The notes below the pieces were generated by a model, which was given only the letters and a program-made list of their open reading frames with translations, did no database searches and was not told the DNA's origin. A stretch of 6,020 nt of DNA from Patescibacteria group bacterium (GTDB taxonomy: Bacteria; Patescibacteriota; Patescibacteriia; Patescibacteriales; GWC2-42-12), in the NCBI GenBank assembly GCA_018827685.1, contig JAHJXD010000023.1, forward strand, positions 1 through 6,020, given 5' to 3'. Position 1 is the stretch's first letter, and each line of letters opens with the position of its first letter. This document shows, in pieces, positions 5,262 through 6,020 of the stretch. Made by a program: the position numbers and the translations under genes.

Positions 5262-6020
5262 TAAAACAATTTTTACCTCTTTTTCTCCGAATTTAACAGG
5301 TCGCGACACATTGATAGCTTTGAAATATTTATGTTTGCCTTGGCGCTGGTTGTCTTGGCAAAACGGAAAATACCCGGCAATTGTTGAAAAAAAATTACAA
5401 AAATTTTTTGATGTTAAATTTTGCAATGTTTTTGACAGCGGACGATCCGCGCTTCATTTTGCTTTAAAAGTTTTGGGGGCAGGGGATAGAGTAGAAGTTT
5501 TAGTTCAAGCTTATACTTGCGTGGTTGTGGCTAATGCTATAAATTGGACAGGCGCCAAACCAATTTTTGTTGATATCGGCGAGGATTTTAACATTGACCC
5601 GGTTGATTTGGTTAAAAAAATTACCGCTAAAACAAAAATTTTAATTATTCAGCATACTTTTGGCTTGCCTGCCAAACTTGATGAAATTTTAGCAATTGCC
5701 AAGCAACATAATTTAAAAATTATTGAAGATTGCGCGCATTCTCTTGGCGCGCGCTATCATGGCAAACTTACCGGAACATTTGGTAATATTGGCATGTTAA
5801 GCTTTGGCTCTGATAAAATTATTTCTTGTGTTCGCGGCGGAGCTTTAATTACCAACGACAATGAGATTAGTAAAAAAATAAAAGAGTTAAACAACAAACT
5901 GCCTGAACCAACTTTGTTAAAAATTATTCAACATTTGTTGCATTATCCCGCGTTTTATTTATCAAAACCAGTATATCATTTGTTTATTGGTAAAATCATA
6001 TTAAAATTAGCTAAAAAACT
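5248..6020 (+). CDS. DegT/DnrJ/EryC1/StrS-family PLP-dependent aminotransferase (3' truncated by window edge)
   Basis: Aspartate-aminotransferase-fold enzyme of the sugar aminotransferase family, which usually transfers an amino group to a nucleotide-linked keto-sugar for surface glycans. Only 257 codons are present; family members run to roughly 370-400 residues, so the C-terminal domain lies beyond the right edge. Visible motifs: SFSPN (11-15); DSGRSALHFAL (63-73), the phosphate-cup SGxxAL; VLVQAYTCVVVANAI (84-98); QHTFGLPA (135-142); IEDCAHSLGA (159-168), with Asp161 expected to contact the PLP ring nitrogen; and SFGSDKIISCVRGGALIT (185-202), with Lys190 as the Schiff-base lysine. ATG 5248 overlaps the upstream stop by 14 bp in another frame. 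An in-frame TAA at 5218-5220, with no ATG, GTG or TTG codon after it until 5248, supports this start. No Shine-Dalgarno motif is visible, so coupling to ligase translation is likely. Substrate unknown. Confidence 0.92.
   Translation, partial: MYIFNKTIFTSFSPNLTGRDTLIALKYLCLPWRWLSWQNGKYPAIVEKKLQKFFDVKFCNVFDSGRSALHFALKVLGAGDRVEVLVQAYTCVVVANAINWTGAKPIFVDIGEDFNIDPVDLVKKITAKTKILIIQHTFGLPAKLDEILAIAKQHNLKIIEDCAHSLGARYHGKLTGTFGNIGMLSFGSDKIISCVRGGALITNDNEISKKIKELNNKLPEPTLLKIIQHLLHYPAFYLSKPVYHLFIGKIILKLAKK

Noticed and set aside
1..6020. CRISPR array, tRNA/rRNA gene, toxin-antitoxin or phage module
   Set aside because: No regularly spaced direct repeats, RNA gene signatures, or recognisable toxin, antitoxin, integrase or structural phage motifs were found on either strand.

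Overview
This is an AT-rich, gene-dense bacterial segment with every gene on the + strand. It most likely comes from an uncultivated Patescibacteria (CPR) genome. Grounds: very short spacers, no visible Shine-Dalgarno motif before any of the six start codons in the window, a Mur ligase with a membrane domain in place of the normal MurF N-terminal domain, a serine-tRNA ligase with a divergent motif 3, and a DegT-type aminotransferase with a 'SFSPN'-like N-terminus that I associate with CPR genomes. The lineage call is inference; no marker gene here settles it. The genetic code looks standard: about 1,890 codons contain no in-frame TGA, tryptophans are TGG, and TGA appears once, as a stop.

Layout. 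1-587: C-terminal part of a polytopic membrane protein of the O-antigen ligase/polymerase (Wzy_C-like) family, cut by the left edge. 588-818: spacer holding a long imperfect inverted repeat of about 150 bp (639-788) with a GC-richer, internally repetitive loop. This is the most structured non-coding stretch here and probably a mobile or repeat element. 819-2804: greA (transcript cleavage factor), a 65-residue two-helix membrane protein of unknown function, and serS, tightly packed. 2817-3569: alpha/beta hydrolase. 3621-5261: membrane-fused MurF-like ligase. 5248-6020: PLP-dependent DegT/DnrJ/EryC1/StrS aminotransferase, overlapping the ligase by 14 nt and cut by the right edge.

How they fit together. 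greA to serS is a housekeeping block (transcription and translation). The Mur ligase and aminotransferase are probably translationally coupled and suggest a cell-envelope task (peptidoglycan precursor or surface amino-sugar synthesis). The left-edge ligase/polymerase also belongs to envelope polysaccharide work, but the inverted repeat separates it from the rest.

The least expected observation is a pair of related 30-45 bp sequences (core TTTTCCC..TTGACAAA...GGG..GGG..A.TTTTCC) inside the hydrolase gene and the Mur ligase gene. They are read in different frames, so they look like an interspersed DNA repeat that entered coding sequence twice, not protein homology. I did not find a clear multi-gene undescribed system; the repeat elements and the membrane-fused ligase/aminotransferase pair are the best leads.
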